Assembly (NCBI GenBank): GCA_023399635.1
Contig: JAEWOP010000130.1
Location: forward strand, 1-7,075
Direction of reading: 5' to 3'
DNA: 7,075 nt
Source: Pseudomonadota bacterium
Lineage (GTDB): Bacteria; Pseudomonadota; Alphaproteobacteria; Rhizobiales; Rhizobiaceae
Shown: positions 6,732 through 7,075 of the stretch, piece after piece
How the letters are laid out: each line of letters begins with the position of its first letter
How positions within the stretch are numbered: position 1 is the stretch's first letter
Made by a program: the position numbers and the translations under genes
Notes under the pieces: generated by a model
Told to the model about the DNA's origin: nothing
What the model saw: the letters and a program-made list of their open reading frames with translations, nothing else
Databases searched by the model: none

Positions 6732-6736
6732 TCTCC
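6732..6736 (-). promoter_or_regulatory. Ribosome binding site that fixes the GTG start of yqaA
   Basis: On the minus strand GGAGA stands 8 bases before a GTG codon. It directly follows the T-rich tail of the upstream terminator, so the site and the terminator tract touch. No ATG in this frame fits the family start: the next downstream ATG is M23, inside the first membrane segment. Confidence 0.7.
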
Positions 6737-6740
6737 AAAA

Positions 6741-6773
6741 AGAAAAGGGGCGAATTGCCTTCGCCCCTTTTCT
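6741..6773 (-). terminator. Intrinsic terminator after secF, possibly bidirectional
   Basis: Perfect 14-bp arms (AGAAAAGGGGCGAA and its complement) surround a 5-base loop. Read on the minus strand, the stem ends in TTTTCT and is followed by four more T residues, giving a textbook intrinsic terminator 20 bases after the secF stop. The plus-strand reading also has a TTTTCT tail, so it could stop transcription from either side. It is the strongest terminator in the window. Confidence 0.9.
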
Positions 6774-6793
6774 GACGTGGTTGCAGGTGGTCC

Positions 6794-7075
6794 CTATGCA
6801 GACCGCGCTTCTCCACCGTTCTCCGTGGAGGTTTCTCCGGTCGCTACCGCCGCTGCCTTGGCGCGACGTGTACGCCAGTCGCCGAGGAAGAGAAGGATCG
6901 GGGCTGCGATGAAGACGGAAGACGATGTCGCAATGATGATCCCGAAGACCATGGGGATCGCAAAGCTGGATACCGCGCTGCCACCCCAGATGGCCATGGG
7001 CAGCATGGCGAGGAAGGTCGTCGCCGAAGTGTAGAGGCTTCGGGCCAAGGTCTCGTTGATCGACCGGTCGATCAA
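6794..7075 (-). CDS. secF: Protein translocase subunit SecF, C-terminal end (or SecF half of a SecDF fusion); 5' end outside window
   Basis: The 93 visible codons are the end of a SecF-type membrane protein; the frame runs off the right edge, so the N-terminal part is missing only from this window. The segment DRSINETLARSLYTSATTFL matches the conserved SecF region before the last membrane segments. It is followed by hydrophobic stretches (about LAMLPMAIWGGSAV and SSFAIPMVFGIIIATSSSVFIAAPILLFLG) typical of the final two helices. A short charged tail (DWRTRRAKAAAVATGETSTE, then GGEARSA) lies in the cytoplasm. Family knowledge: SecD and SecF form an inner-membrane RND-type complex that uses the proton gradient to help SecYEG export proteins. 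Many Rhizobiaceae carry SecD and SecF fused as one protein, which cannot be decided here. A strong terminator follows the stop by 20 bases. Confidence 0.88.
   Translation of the reverse strand: MIDRSINETLARSLYTSATTFLAMLPMAIWGGSAVSSFAIPMVFGIIIATSSSVFIAAPILLFLGDWRTRRAKAAAVATGETSTENGGEARSA

Noticed and set aside
6724..6816. Longer yqaA frame starting at 6816
   Set aside because: It would translate through the terminator hairpin and overlap the end of secF; the GTG at 6723 has a good ribosome binding site and fits the family N-terminus.
1..7075. A hidden defence, mobile or biosynthetic system across the window
   Set aside because: Every long coding frame belongs to a known housekeeping or metabolic family, the gaps are short, and no direct repeats, transposase, integrase, CRISPR repeats or tRNA-like attachment sites are visible.

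Overview
The window looks like a chromosomal segment of an alphaproteobacterium of the Rhizobiales, most likely the Rhizobiaceae (Rhizobium, Ensifer or Agrobacterium type). The evidence is the high GC with GC-rich third codon positions, the DnaE2-type error-prone polymerase, a PutA of about 1,232 residues with no N-terminal DNA-binding domain, and a divergent Lrp-type regulator beside it. The genus is an inference from gene content and protein style. I could run no database search.

Layout, left to right. (1) Positions 1-876, plus strand: the 3' part of dnaE2, the SOS-mutagenesis DNA polymerase; its 5' part lies outside the window. (2) Positions 877-1028: a gap of 152 bases with a perfect palindrome that may be a regulator site. 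(3) Positions 1029-1791, plus strand: a two-gene iron-storage unit. It holds bfd (bacterioferritin-associated [2Fe-2S] ferredoxin) and bfr (bacterioferritin); bfr starts on a TTG codon inside the end of bfd. (4) Positions 1801-1829: a perfect stem-loop between the convergent ends of bfr and putR. (5) Positions 1885-2364, minus strand: putR, an Lrp/AsnC regulator, divergent from putA. (6) Positions 2365-2472: the shared putR-putA control region, with two inverted repeats. (7) Positions 2473-6171, plus strand: putA, the bifunctional enzyme that oxidises proline to glutamate. (8) Positions 6203-6232: a stem-loop between convergent ends. (9) Positions 6286-6723, minus strand: a YqaA-type small membrane protein with a GTG start. 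(10) Positions 6741-6773: a strong intrinsic terminator. (11) Positions 6794-7075, minus strand: the C-terminal end of SecF, or of a SecDF fusion, running off the right edge.

The genes form separate functional blocks rather than one system. Bfd is the electron donor that lets bacterioferritin release stored iron, so bfd-bfr is one iron-homeostasis unit. PutR is expected to sense proline and activate putA, replacing the DNA-binding domain that enteric PutA proteins carry. dnaE2, yqaA and secF are ordinary neighbours with no evident link to these pathways.

No mobile element, CRISPR array, tRNA or rRNA is visible, and no stretch over 300 bases lacks a gene. I found no convincing undescribed system. 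The points most worth checking are the bfd/bfr overlap with its TTG start, the palindrome before bfd, the putR-putA operator layout, and the terminator abutting the yqaA ribosome binding site.
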